Shown: positions 9,749-21,915, numbered from the stretch's first letter. The stretch: 64,000 nucleotides of DNA from Platanthera guangdongensis (GCA_039583875.1 CM077167.1:152289010-152353009); one strand, 5' to 3'. Numbers and translations are program-made. The notes: generated by a model not told the origin, from the letters alone.

Positions 9749-10624
9749 AAGAATTGGTTTCAAGATAACCTAATACACCTAGAGGGGGGTGAATAGGTTC
9801 AAATACTTTTTATTCTAAGACAGATAATAAACTCTAGTTTTCTGTTGGTTATACTATTAACACAGCAAACACATCACAGAATTATATCCAATCACAGAGT
9901 GCACAGGATTTATAGTGGTTCCCCAAGTATTGGGTACATCCACTTTCCCCCTTCTCCTATCTAGCAGTGTGCTAGATTCGGCCTAACTTCTTCTCTTCAC
10001 CTCAGATCTGCAGATATTACAACTAAGAACCCAACAAGGCTCCTACAACTCAGAGTGAGTCCACACTCCTACAGCTCAGGCAAACTGCCCTACCTCAGCC
10101 TTCAACAAGGCCTACACTCAGAGACAACAATCTCCTACAACTCAGGCTCACAGCCCTACCTCAGCATTTAACAAGGCCTACCACTCAGAGAAATTACTCT
10201 CCTACACTCAGCCTTTATAAACACAGGATTACAGCTCAGATCTAGAATAGATCCTACAGAAAATATATTTAACAAAGTAATTAACCACCACCCAGATAGA
10301 GAGAGAAGGGATGGATGGTTTCTTGATCAGTTCTTGGAAGAAACTGATGACAGAGAACAACCACTCTTAGCTTTCTTCAAAGCTTCTTGAATCTGAACTC
10401 AGTATGGTTGAATCTCCTTTGAAGTTGATCTTCAATCAGCTTCTATCTTGAAATTCAGATCTCAATCTGAATCCTTCTTAGCAGCTTGGTTCAGTAACTG
10501 CACTTTAATAAATGGAGCTCTCTCTCCACTTTCTTCTTAGATCTTCCGAAAATCTTCTTCTGTATGTGTATATACTTTTCTTCTATTGGTTCATCAATCA
10601 TCATTATCTATTGAAGGAGAAAGC

Positions 10625-10634
10625 CTTTATATAG
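10625..10634 (-). promoter_or_regulatory. S1 LTR TATA box
   Basis: Minus-strand CTATATAAAG lies about 135 bases downstream of the palindrome array. S2 has the identical core at 32653-32662 in the equivalent place. Confidence 0.75.
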
Positions 10635-10767
10635 TCTTCCTCCATGGTAACCGGCTGATCTGGTTTCTAACAAACTTCTGACAGCTCTGACAGTTGCAGT
10701 AGACCGGTTTGTAATGACAGCTGTCAAGTTATCCAGACACTTCTTGAAATTCTGTCTATCAGCATAG

Positions 10768-11352
10768 TGTCGAGACTGAACTTCATCATGTGTCGACACA
10801 AGTAGACTAAGTGTCGACACAAGTGAACTAAGTGTCGACACAAGCCTTGGTGGTGTCGACACATCCCCTTTGTTGTTGTTAATGCTTCTCGACATAGTAT
10901 TCTGTAGAATGTGTCGACATTAATTCTATGTGTCGACACAATCACTACTTCTTTTTAACTTTGTTGAAGTTCTGCAGTATGTCGACACAAGTCCTGTGTG
11001 TTGACACAGTTGATATCGACAAGGTCTTCTGTGTGTAGACACTGCCTCTGTGTGTCGACACAATTGATGTCGACTAAGCTTCTGTGTGTCGACACTGCCT
11101 CTGTGTGTCGACATAGTTGGTGTCGACTAAACTTTCTCTGTGTGTCAACACTGCCTCTATGTGTCGACACAGTTGATGTCGACTATGCTTCTCTGTATGT
11201 CGACACTGCCTATGTATGTCGACACAGTTTCTTCAGGTGTCGACACATACTTTCCAAGTGTCGACACAATTAACACCAAGTGTCGACACAGCTTTTCTCC
11301 AGTGTCGACACAGGCCTTCATAAGTGTCGACACAGTTTCTCCTGGTGTCGAC
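10768..11352 (-). repeat. S1 U3 palindrome array (TGTGTCGACACA)
   Basis: Roughly 25-30 copies of TGTCGACA, often extended to TGTGTCGACACA, with irregular 10-50 base spacing and point variants (TGTCAACA, TGTAGACA). Within 11040-11230 the spacing becomes a higher-order tandem of about 53-57 bp, four units. Every full copy has a central symmetric CpG. Confidence 0.9.
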
Positions 11353-11499
11353 ATATGGAATTAGAAACTTTTCTGCATTCCTGCATTTACTTAACCTGCA
11401 CATATAAACTAAAAACAACATCAAATACACCTTGATGCATATCATTGAGTAAGGTGAGCCTTCTTCAAATCTGGTACACATTTTCCAATGTACCCAACA

Positions 11500-11516
11500 A
11501 TCTCCCCCTATTTGGA
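11500..11516 (-). promoter_or_regulatory. S1 polypurine tract
   Basis: Minus-strand CAAATAGGGGGAGAT abuts the LTR start. The next 250 bases (to 11762) are A/T-rich noncoding DNA between ORF3 and the tract. Confidence 0.8.
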
Positions 11517-11762
11517 GAAATCATAACCCTTAGTCAATGATATACACTATTCATAACAAATACACATTATGATGTATAACAACATTATATGACAGGGTAA
11601 CTTATAAAAGAAAACATATATAAACAATCATCACAGAATAATAATGCAACCAGAATGAGCATTAATTATTATTCTGTTTCAACTTTCAAAAGTTTCTAAT
11701 CAAAAGTTTACATAGATTTCAACACTAAGAATTATAAAGTTGCAAACTCAAGTAAATCTAAT

Positions 11763-14434
11763 CTAAAGCTGATCTGGCTCCTTGATAACTATGTCTTTGC
11801 CTGATTGGACCTTGGCTTGTACAGGAGCATCAGTGTCATCAGCTGGCTTCTTGCCCTTTAGATCTTTCTTCTTTTGCTCTTCAGCCCTTATTTTTTGCCT
11901 TTCAAAATAATTAAAAGGCTTAGGGAAATTTTTGCTAGGCTCCTGAGCATTAGGAGGTAGCTTCCCAAGTTTTGTCTTTCTTCTATATTGAACAATAGCT
12001 TCTTGGCTTGCTTCATACTTTTGCCATTCCTGTGCAGAGTACCATTTGCCCCTATCATGGGTTTTATCCTTTACAGCTTTCCAAGCAGTCAGTATAATGT
12101 TCCTGGATGTTGGACTCCACTGCTCAAAATCAGGCTTCAACTCATCCTGTTCTCTGAATCTTTTCTTAGACAATAGAGCTTCTTGCTCTTTGTTTAAAAT
12201 TGCCTCTGACACTGGCATGCCTACTTTCTCAAGGATAACATTTTGAGCACCTTCTGGAGGGTTGTACAGAGATTGTACTTCTTGGTGAATCATTTCAAAA
12301 TCTGTTGGAAGGTAGATAACTTGAGCAACTTTAGCTTGATCTCCTCCAAAATAAGCAGGGTGTATACCAGATTCAGCCACATTGTCATAATCACAGAGGG
12401 GTGGATATCCATGGGTGGCTCTGATGCTGTCAGAAATCCATTTAGGATGATCAGAGCCAGCTTTGACTAATACTCTCTCCCCCTTTATGACTTCTCTGAC
12501 AATATGATCCCTGAGGTCATCTTTTTGAAATCTGACCTGTTCATCCAGAAAATTAACACCATCTTTATAAAAAGACTTTAACTTTAGTAGCTGTGCATAA
12601 ATAGTCTTTTGAGAATCTTGTATAGCTGTTTGTACAGCAGCTAGTCCTTCATGTAATTGCTTGTCAAAATCTGCCCTAGCATTAGTCCTTTCTTCAGTTT
12701 GGGCAGTAGCAAGATTTTTCATTCATGTAACAATCACATTATGTGATTCGGTCAGATTATCATTCATTCTAAGTTGATTCTCTAGAACATAGCCTTGTTT
12801 AACAGCTATATAATCAACTTGAATCTTGATCTTTTCTTGATGTGTGGCTAGGAAAACCACAGCATTTCCTCCTTTGTGGAAACAATCAGTCATCTCCTTC
12901 TTTTTTTATTAACTTCAAATCTTATTGATTTAATATCTGTAGCCAAGGAGAGTTGTAGATCTCTGTGAGTTTCATCCATATATTTCTCCAGGGCAACCCT
13001 TTGCTCATTAACTTTACCTGCAATGAGACTAATAAGGAGCTATAATCAGCTATTGGGGCAGATTGTGGAGCAGTTTGTAAAGCCCTCTTGTAGCTTTGGC
13101 TTCTCCTTTTGAAGACCATTAGCTTCCTCTTCTTAGCTATTCTAGCTTCTTCATCCTCAGATGCTGAGGAACTAGCTATATCAACTCTGTCCTTAGGACT
13201 AAGAGGCAATTCATGTGCAGTCCTAGGTAGCTCCCCCTGAGTCCCTTGCTGCTCCTCAGTTCTTGTGTTCTCCCCCTGAGACCCTACTTGCTCCCCCTCA
13301 AAGTTAAATTGCTCCCCCTCAAAATCTGCTTTCTCCCCTTCAAACTCAGTCTGTCCTAAATCTGGGAACAACTCTTCACGGTTGAATTCTTGTTGAGTAG
13401 GAACTGGAGATAATCTTATCTCTAGGGCATGATCAGTAGCAGATGTATCCTCCATGATAACATCCTGATCTTGACTGTGTAGTTGAGTTGGCTGGTCAAC
13501 ATCAATCAAAGATTCAGTTAGAGTTTCATCCTTATCATTAAGAATTGATTGATTAACCTCATGTATTACCTCAACTATAGTTTGTGTAGCAATATCACTT
13601 TCCAAGTGTATTGGCTCTTCCTCAACATGAGGCTCCCCCTGCACTTGAGCACTATCTGTAGGGTCTTGTGTAGGAATATCTTATGATGTAGAGTTTTCAG
13701 GAATCTCTTGCATTACCTCATCAGGCATGTCCTTAGTTAATACCCTCTCCCACCTGGAGATGATCCTGATGTCCATCATTCTTATGTGATTTATCTTAGT
13801 CCCAACTTACTATTCCATCACATCAGGTATTGTTCCAGCTAAATACAAGCTCACAATTCTTCCCAGATTTGGCTTCTTCATACTTTCCTTAATCTTTTCA
13901 AAAATGACTTATGACCAATCTGTGTTTAGTCTATAGATGATTCTGGTCATAAGGCTGAACATATAAGCAGAAATCCTATCATGCCCCCTGGATTACAGAG
14001 AATCACTTTTCCTACAACTTCAGACAAGAACTTCCCTTGCATATTCATGCCTTTCCTGTTCAAAGCTGAGCCAATCTTCAAGGTGGAATCCAGTCCACAC
14101 CATTGAAGTGCTTCCCTTAGCTTAGATGCGGGTACATCTACTTCTTCTTGTGTTCTTGGCAGGTGAAGAACTTTCCTTAAACTCTTCTGGGTGATTTTCA
14201 CCTTTACTCCATGGACTGTGGATCTAATTTTGAGTCTAGTTTGATCTATGGTACCAACACCAAAGAATTCTAGTGTTTCGTTCTTCCAAATCTTAGTCGG
14301 TCAGAAACTAAGAATTCCAGACCATTTTCAGCTATTAAGGTTATTACTCCTGTAATTTCTGATTCCGCTCTATCAATTGCGTTTCGAACCAGTTCGTATC
14401 CTTCATTAACATTGTCCTCGATCTTTGGCGCCAT
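11763..14434 (-). pseudogene. S1 ORF3 (env-like third ORF) pseudogene
   Basis: Third ORF after pol, as in SIRE-type elements. ATG at 14434 has good context (ACCATGGC) and encodes MAPKIED. A TAG at 14270 and frameshifts divide it into pieces: 14434-14270, about 14260-13947, 13644-12922 and 12722-11763. The N-terminal part (VHGVKVKITQ, then LRKVLHLPRTQ) aligns with S2 ORF3 and loosely recalls a plant transposon-protein domain; that family call is tentative. The middle is acidic with FEGE repeats, then AKKRKL, a nuclear-signal-like patch. The last 300 residues contain helix-rich, coiled-coil-like sequence and a conserved block (WSPTS, then SAQEW, then NFPKPFNY). No signal peptide or transmembrane segment is visible, so envelope function is doubtful. 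Function unknown. Confidence 0.75.
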
Positions 14435-14507
14435 GGTTGTTGAGAGAAATCTGGTGTGAGGGAAGAGAGTTTGGCGATACTAGATTCTAGTCTCAAGAAT
14501 CTGGAGA

Positions 14508-14812
14508 GCGTGTCGACAGGGTTTGTTGTTGACCTATTTATACCTTATTGAACAAAGAAGGTCAAAAGGCGCGACAACAATCACTGAATGTGTCGACACT
14601 GTTGAAAACTGTCGACACAGACTACTTAAGTCTCGACAACGGTGTTGACTTCTATGTGTCGACACCAATTATGATGTGTCGACACAAATATCCTTAACTG
14701 ACGACTCATTGTTTGAGTGTCGACACAGACATCTGCATGTGTCGACACCACTTTCCTGAAGTGTCGACAACACCTCTCTGTGTCGACACCGTTTTGTTGG
14801 ATATGTCGACAC
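14508..14812 (-). repeat. S1 internal palindrome array (TGTCGACA), upstream of ORF3
   Basis: About eleven TGTCGACA-type palindromes lie between the end of pol (14839) and ORF3 (14434), with the same motif as the S1 U3 array. Most are upstream of the internal TATA at 14535-14542; one or two lie between TATA and ATG. Confidence 0.88.
14535..14542 (-). promoter_or_regulatory. Candidate internal TATA box for S1 ORF3
   Basis: Minus-strand GGTATAAATAGG lies about 100 bases before the ORF3 ATG and just downstream of the internal array. S2 has a TATA-like stretch in the equivalent place. Promoter activity is inferred. Confidence 0.55.
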
Positions 14813-14838
14813 AGTTTTACTTAGCCAATTTTGTTAAA

Positions 14839-15460
14839 CTAATCTATGTTCAATATTTCTAATTCAATTTTAAACATATTGAATTTAGTTTCATCTAGAG
14901 GCTTAGTAAACATATCTGCTATTTGATAATCTGTTTTGACAAATTCTAGTGAGATGTCCTCTTTCTCTACATGTTCTCTAAGAAAATGGTATCCAATTTC
15001 TATATGTTTAGTCATACTATATGAAAGATGATTATTAGCAATAGAAATAGCACTTGTAGAATCACAAAGCAAAGGTGTTCTACTTACCTGAATACCATAG
15101 TCTTCTAGCTGGTGCTGAATCCATAATAGCTGTGCACAGAACCTTCCTGCTGCCACATATTCAGACTCAGCTGTGAAAATTGCCACACTAGTCTGCTTCT
15201 TACTCCTCCAAGACACCAATCTTCCTCCTAGAAATTGACAGGTGCCTGTAGTGCTTTTTCTATCTTCTTTACAACCTGCAAAGTCTGCATCTGAATAGCC
15301 TATTAGTAGAAAATCTCCATTCCTAGGGTACCAAAGGCCTAGATTAGGTGTGCCCTTAAGATATCTAAAAATCCTTTTGACTGCAGTTAGATGAGATTCT
15401 TTAGGGCAGGATTGGTACCTAGCACAGACACATGTAGCATATATGATATCTGGTCTACCA
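14839..15460 (-). pseudogene. pol: S1 RNase H / end of pol (continues from 28915)
   Basis: C-terminal part of the S1 polyprotein, separated from its RT by the C2 insertion at 15461-28914. It begins at RPDIIYATC, continues through AVKRIFRYLKGTPNLGLW, the RNase H motif YSDADFAG with EDRKSTTGTCQF, then AESEY, CDSTSAI and the terminal IADMFTKPLDE, ending at TAA 14839. RNase H degrades the RNA strand during reverse transcription; the Asp of SDAD and the Glu of AESEY are present. Joined across C2 it continues the 28915-29251 frame. Intact in itself, dead in context. Confidence 0.88.
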
Positions 15461-15860
15461 TGTAAGAACCGAACAAAAAACAAACCGAAATGGTTTTAAC
15501 TGAAACTTTATTATCCGAAAAAGGTATCTATTACAAAGGTATGGTCTCACTTATATAGAATGGAGGAGAGAAGAGAGAATACAAATAAGAGATGTGGGAC
15601 TAAAAATTTACATGACACAAGCGGACTATACAGACACAAACCGCACAAGCCGCACGGTTAGGCAGAAGGGCTAACCGCTCGGCTACTACCAGAGAGAGAG
15701 ATCGTCATGGGAGACCGCTAGACCGCCCGGTCTCCAAGTCGCCAGAGACAACCCGCTAGACCGCTTGGACCTCAGACAGCAACACACAGCAACCAAACCG
15801 CTGAAGGGTAACCGCCAACCCGTGCGGTCATCAACCCGCCAAGCCAGACCACCAGACCGC
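15461..15860 (-). repeat. C2 3' LTR, major part
   Basis: Plus-strand TGTAAGAACC at 15461 is the inverted LTR end. It matches 28496-28895 closely. It is cut after GACCGC at 15860 by C3; the last 19 bases are at 24040-24058. A near-palindromic GACCGCCCGGTCT-type cluster lies at 15715-15860 and a TATA-like CTATATAAG at about 15555. Confidence 0.93.
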
Positions 15861-16988
15861 TGTTGGGTTTCTCTGTGGGGTGGCACAACGCTTGCGCACG
15901 CAGCGGAAAAGTAAAACATCAAGAAAAACCCAAAGAGATGTGGATCGGGCCATGAACGTTGAATCAAGAAGTTAGTAGAACTAGGTAAAATTACCTCGGC
16001 GGCGTTGAGTCACAACTCAACGGAGATGCTCCAAACTTTATCTGCTTGCTGGTGGCGAGTCCTACGTGGAATAGTGTCCACGTTTCTGTAGAAGTCCACA
16101 CGAGCGGGAGAACGCCGATCTATCCGTCGCACGGATTATCGGGAAGGAGAAGACCGCACCTTTGCTTTCCCACGGACTGCTAGGTCCGCGCCAGGGAATG
16201 CAGCACCAGCGACAGTCGCCGGAGTAGAGGGGGTCAACGGAGCGAACGCGGCGGCGGAACTCTTCCGGCGGCGGGATCGGGATCGGCGGAGCGAACGAGC
16301 GGAACCCTTCCGTCGGGTCGATTCGCACAGTAGCCAAAAGGATATTACCCGATAAAACCTAAGGGTTCTATTTATACTAGAGGTATAAATAAACCCAGGA
16401 AAATCGCTATCCGCAGACCACCCAGAACTAGGGTTCAGAATCGGCGAGTATTAATCGGTGAGAATCGGCGACAATCGGCGAGAATCACTAAGCAGGTTCG
16501 GTCAGTCGACTCATACAGACGGCGAGAATCAGAGTACAATACTCGACGATTCTCGCCGATCGTCGAGCCGCGCTCGACGATACACAACGATACTCGACGA
16601 TCGTCGAGCGCGGTCGACGACAATTTGTCGAAGTCGTCGTTCGTCGAGAATCGTCATATTGATTCTCGACGATTCTCGTCGATCGGCGAGAATCAGAGAT
16701 AATTCTCGCCGATCGGCGGGAATCAGAAGACAACTCTTCGACGAATGCCATCGACCCTCGGATGACAATCCTAACCAGCCCTCCAAGGCAACATTTGCCC
16801 AACCCGATGATCCTTTAAGGCAACACTTTGCCCATAACCCTATTCAGGTCGGTGATTGGTAACCTTTACCAACACAGTCACTCATCCAACTTCTCCACAT
16901 CTCTTATGTGCGACCCTGCAGGCTCATATCGCGTTGGCAGTGAGATTACATGTTTGACCACTTCCAGATCATCATGGTAACTCCAACA
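15861..16988 (-). repeat. C3 3' LTR (1128 bp)
   Basis: Matches 22893-24034 along its whole length; about 14 bases near 16500 are missing relative to the 5' copy. Minus-strand TATA (GTATAAATAG) near 16370 lies downstream of the CGATCG-type array at 16440-16740. Confidence 0.94.
16438..16740 (-). repeat. C3 U3 palindrome array (3' LTR)
   Basis: Dense variants of CTCGACGATCGTCGAG and TCTCGCCGATCGGCGAGA, imperfect palindromes around CGATCG or TCGA, run from the TATA region into U3. Long arginine/serine-rich ORFs over this stretch are products of the repeat and not genes. Confidence 0.85.
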
Positions 16989-17955
16989 GACTCCCACTTG
17001 ATCTCGAAAGTATCAAACCAAAAACCTCACAAACAATGAGCGGCATCTAGCAATGCATCATTGCTCCCCAAGCAATAAGAGTTTATAACTCATAAGCCTT
17101 AATGACCAATGTATCAGCGTTGTCTTTGTCCCTTTATCCCTTACATCCGGAAAGAACTAGAGGCATGGACCGTGTCACCCTCGTAATAGCTCAATCCAAG
17201 TTTCTTGATCCAGGACGGACTTCCAGAGAATGGTGAGTCCAATATCACATATTGACTCAACCAAGCATGGCCATGCATTTCTTAGTCCAGATCCATCAAG
17301 GGGCCCATGGATACAACTCCTATCATATAGGAGGACAAATTCCATATCTGCTCACACACAAACACCCAAATGATTCGTAACATGCCCAACAACCACCCTT
17401 ATCATCAACCTTTCTCAAGGAAGACTTTAGATGGCATCAAAGCACGCTCTTCCTCACTTGATGAATGCTGTGACTTCAGGTCAAAGGACCACAACACCAT
17501 TGTCAATTTGAGACCTACTCGTGACACTATTGGATGACAATCCACAGAGTAGTCTTAGGTTGGGTCTGTCCAATACAACTTCTTCACTAACAAGTACCCA
17601 CGTGATGACTTGATATCACAATATCATGACCTGTGAGAACCAGTCATCAGTCAACGCACGTGCTAGCCTTCATGTATCATCATCACCCTTAGCTTCTATG
17701 ATGATACTCGACCAGGGACCTTTAAGAATGAAGCTTCAAAATTCATGGGCTCTCACATTCAAGTCACGTACTTGATGTCCCATGGAAGCGAAAATTCTAA
17801 GGGTTTCTATTATGTTGACATTTAACTATCATATAGAAAAAGACACAATAAAAGAACTTGCCATTAATTTGTAAAAGAAAAACTAGGTACACAGTTCATC
17901 ATATGAACAAACAGCCAACAAAATACATATTTACATGCAATCCACAAGATTCTCG
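16989..17955 (-). other. C3 3' untranslated region
   Basis: About 970 bases between the pol stop (17956) and the 3' LTR. No credible ORF or repeat. The LTR-proximal end reads GAGATCAAGTGGGAGTC on the minus strand, a weak polypurine tract. Confidence 0.75.
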
Positions 17956-20900
17956 CTAGAGTTGATCATTTAGGTATCGTATACCCATCGATCTAGTATG
18001 ACCATCATGCTTTCTCTGCACGAGAGGCTTTGTCAGCGGATCCGCAATATTCTCCTCAGTCGGCACTCAGCAAATGTTCACATCTCCTCGTTCGACAATC
18101 TCACGAATAAGATGAAACCGCCGAAGTATGTGCTTGGAGCGCTGATGAGATCTAGGTTCCTTAGATTGTGCAATTGCACTATTGTTATCACAGTAGAGAA
18201 CTACGGGACCAACAATGCTAGGAACTACATCAAGCTCGCCGATGAATTTCCTAATCCATACAGCCTCCTTCGCTGCATTAGCTGAGGCGATATACTCGGC
18301 CTCTGTTGTAGAATCAGCAACTGTCTCTTGCTTGGAACTCTTCCAGCTCACAGCTCCTCCATTCAGACAAAACACAAAACCTGACTGAGACTTGGAGTCG
18401 TCTCTATCAGTTTGGAAGCTAGCATCCATGTAACCACTTACAACGAGCTCTTCCTCTCCACCATACACCAAGAACACATCCTTAGTCCTTCTCAAGTACT
18501 TTAGGACATTCTTGACTGCAATCCAGTGACACTCACCGGGATCTGACTGATACCTGCTAGTCATGCTCAAAGCAAAGGAGACATCGGGTCAAGTACATAA
18601 CATTGCGTACATGATTGATCCAATTGCCGAAGCATATGGAATCAACTTCATGCGGTCCTTGTCTTCACAAGACTTTGGACACTGGTCCTTAGAGAGATTC
18701 ACACCATGAGACATGGGCAAAAATCCTTTCTTGGACTCAAGCATGTTGAATCGCTTCAACACCTTTTCGATGTACGTACTCTGGGTCAAACCCAGCAACT
18801 TCTTCGATCTATCTCTATAGATCTTAATACCGAGTATATAAGTCGCTTCACCCAAATCCTTCATTGAAAAGCAGTTCCCTAGGTTGTTCTTAACAACTTT
18901 CAGGGTAGGAATGTCATTCCCAATCAACAGTATGTCATCTACATACAATATCAGGAAGACAACAATGCTCCCACTGATTCGCTTGTAAACCCAAGGCTCA
19001 TCTTCATTCTTGATGAAACCAAACTCTTTGATTTTCTCATCAAAACGAAGATTCCAACTTCGAGAGGCCTGTTTCAGTCCATAAATGGACTTATTCAGCT
19101 TGCATATTTTAGTGGCTTCATCTGGGGATACAAAACCCTCGGGTTGTGTCATATACACTTCCTCAAGGAGGTTTCCATTAAGGAAAGCCGTCTTGACATC
19201 CATCTGCCAGATCTCGTAGTCATAATACGCAGCAATAGCAAGCAATATCCGTATGGACTTAACCATGGCAACAGGGGAAAAGGTCTCATCATAGTCAATA
19301 CCATGAATTTGCTTGAAACCCTTAGCAACCAGTCGCCCTTTGAATGTCTGTACATTCCCATCCATGTCGGTCTTCTTCTTGAAGACCCACTTGCACCCTA
19401 TGGGTCGTACCCCTTCAGGTGGTTCCACCAAGTTCCAAACTTGGTTTGCATACATGGAGTCCATTTTGGATTTCATAGCCTCAAGCCATTTGTCGGAGTC
19501 CGGTCCATTCATAGCCTCTTGGTAGGTTGCTGGTTCATCATCATGATCCATAAGCAACACATTACCTATTTGAGACACGAGAAATCCATATCTCTCAGGC
19601 TCAAACCTCGGTCTACCAGATCTACGTAGGACTTGTGTTCCCTGAGCAGGTTCTCTAGCTACAACATCTTGTAGTCCTGTCTCAGAATCCAATTCCGGTT
19701 CATTCACTATATGTGGTTCTTGAACTTCTTCAAGCTCTACCTTTTCAGTCTTTCTTGATAAGAACTCTTTCTCCAAGAAGACACCAGTCCTTGCGACAAA
19801 CACTTTGCCCTCAGATGGTAGGTAAAAGTAATACCCTTTCGTTTCCTTAGGATATCCCACCAGATAACACTTATCCGATTTGGGTTCCAGCTTGTCAGGC
19901 ATTTGACGTCTCACGTATGTCTCACAGCCCCAAATTTTAATGAACGACATACTAGGATGCTTCCTAGTCCATATCTCATATGGTGTCTTCAGAACCGTTT
20001 TCGTTGGAGCGCGATTCAATGTCATTGCAGCAGTCTCTAAAGCAAAACCCCAAAAGGAAACAGGCAAGTCTGCATGACTCATCATCGAACGTAACATGTC
20101 TAACAGAGTACAATTTCTCCTCTCAGACACACCTTTATGTTGTGGTGTTCTAGGTGGAGTGAGCTGTGATATAATACCACACTCTTTCAGATGATCACGG
20201 AACTCATGACTCAGGTATTCGCCACCTCGATCAGATCGGAGTGCTTTAACCCTTTTACCCAACTGGTTTTCTACTTCATTCTTGAACTCTTTGAACTTTT
20301 CAAAGGTCTCGGATTTGCACTTCATAAGATACACATATCCGTATCTACTGAAATCATCAGTAAATGTAACAAAGTAGAAATACCCACCTCTAGCCATGGA
20401 ACTCATGGGTCCGCATACATCACTATGTATAACACCCAAGAGATCCTCAGCCCTCTCAGTATAACCAGTGAAAGGGGCTTTAGTCATCTTGCCTAACAAA
20501 CAAGATTCGCATCGCTCAAATGATTCATAATCAAATGAGTCCAAAAGTCCATCTCTATGGAGTTTGGATATGCGCTTCTCGTTGATATGGCCCAAACGAC
20601 AATGCCAGAGAAAAGTAGGGTTCGAATCATTTGTTCTTAGTCTTTTATTATTTTCTACATTACAGATCAGATGGTACAAGTTCAAAACATAAAGACCATT
20701 AAACAATTGAGCTACAGCATAACAAACATCATTCTTAAATATAGAACAACAATTGTTCTTAATTATAAAAGAAAATCCAATCATGTCCAAACATGAAATA
20801 GATATAATGTTTCTAATTATCGCCGGAACAAAATAACAGTTATCAAGTTCTATTACAAGCCCACTGGGCAAAGAAAGACGGTAAACTCCTACGGCTACAG

Positions 20901-21915
20901 CAGCAACTCTTGCTCCATTGCCGACGCGGAGGTCCACCTCCCCTTTACTCAGCAATCTTCTCCTTCCCAGTTCCTGCACATTTGTACAAATGTGAGAACC
21001 ACATCCGGTATCCAATACCCAAGATGAAGGAGCAGAAAGGTTTATCTCTATAACGTAAACATTAGAAGCGGAAGTCATACCTCCCTTCAATTTCTGCAGA
21101 CCCTCAATGTACGAAGGACAGTTCCTCCGCCAATGACCAGCCTTGCCACAGTGGTGGCATTTCCCTTCCTTCACCGTGCTCTTCTTTTTCATCAGTGCAG
21201 AAGACTTGGGCTCAAGGTATGACTTAGGTCCTACCTTCGTCTTCTTAGAGCCCTTGGCCTTGCCCTTGCCCTTATGCACCATCAGTATGGGGCTGGCAGG
21301 CTTGGCCTTCTTCATGTTGATCTCGGCAGTTCTTAACATGCCTAGGAGTTCGGGCAGTGTCTTGTCTATCTCATTCATGTTGTAGTTCAAGACGAACTGC
21401 TCATAACTGTCCGGCAACGATTGCAGGATCAGATCCGTGGCCAACTCTTGACCAAGAGGAAAACCCAGCCTTTCAAGGTTCTCTATATACCCAATCATCT
21501 TGAGTACGTGAGTCCCTACTGAGTCTCGAACTCCCATCTTGCACTGAAACAACGCTTTCGTGATGTCGAACCTCTCTTGACGAGCCTGCCCTTGAAACAT
21601 TTTCTTGAGATGCTCGTCAATCTCCTTGCATCCCATGTTCTCATGTTGCTTCTGAAGCTCAGAGTTCATAGTGGCAAGCATAAGGCATTCGACATCTAAA
21701 GCATCGTCAGTATACTTCTTATAAGTATCCTTCTCAGCACGGGAAGAGTTCCCGGTCGGCACCTCGGGGGCTTCTTCTTCCAAGACATAGAGCTTTCGCT
21801 CTTGCCTGAGAACAATTCTCAGGTTCCTATACCAGTCCATATAATTTGTCCCACTGAGCTTATCCTTCTCAAGGATGGCTCTCAAAGACAGCGTGGAGTG
21901 TGAAACACTTGCCAT
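17956..21915 (-). pseudogene. gag-pol: C3 gag-pol polyprotein, two in-frame stops
   Basis: One 1320-codon frame from ATG 21915 (MASVSHSTLSLRAIL) to TAG 17956, normal length for a copia polyprotein. Order: gag (UBN2-type), CCHC knuckle (CHHCGKAGHWRRNC, near residue 255), protease (WVLDTGCGSH), GAG-pre-integrase (WHCRLGH), integrase with Asp in HSDVCGPM, Asp in RSDRGGEY and Glu in GVSERRN, RT with DVKTAFLNG and LYVDDILL, then RNase H (CDNNSAIAQS). TGA at 18589 falls before PDVSFALS and TGA near 18070 before VPTEENIADPLTK; both sit where relatives usually have Arg, so CGA to TGA by CpG deamination is likely. All catalytic residues seen are intact. Confidence 0.93.

Larger units (their letters stand above)
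7490..9752 (+). mobile_element. C1: partial Ty1/copia element inserted in the G1 3' LTR
   Basis: Has a 430-bp LTR, a primer-binding site, a leader, and a protease-integrase ORF. It is a diverged relative of C2 (similar LTR, leader and proteins). The order integrase before RT is the copia order, as seen in C2. Gag is deleted, and the element is cut at about 9752 by the end of S1. Its RT, RNase H and 3' LTR should lie right of the window, beyond S1. Confidence 0.9.
9753..11499 (-). repeat. S1 3' LTR (about 1.75 kb)
   Basis: On the minus strand it opens TGTTGGGTACA at 11499, right after the polypurine tract, and ends near 9753. U3 holds the TGTCGACA array (11352-10768), then TATA near 10634. 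The R/U5 part contains degenerate CTCCTACA...CTCAG repeats at 10020-10230 and the CACCTATTCACCCCCCTCTA box near 9775, shared with S2. No gene is seen; the lower boundary is estimated from the TG/CA rule. Confidence 0.82.

Noticed and set aside
9753..9800. A host gene exon after the C1 integrase
   Set aside because: The sequence is the end of the S1 LTR, with the CCTCTAGGTG box shared with S2.
16435..16862. Overlapping ORFs of 60-134 codons in the C3 LTR
   Set aside because: They lie over the CGATCG array and recur in the other LTR only because LTRs are duplicates.
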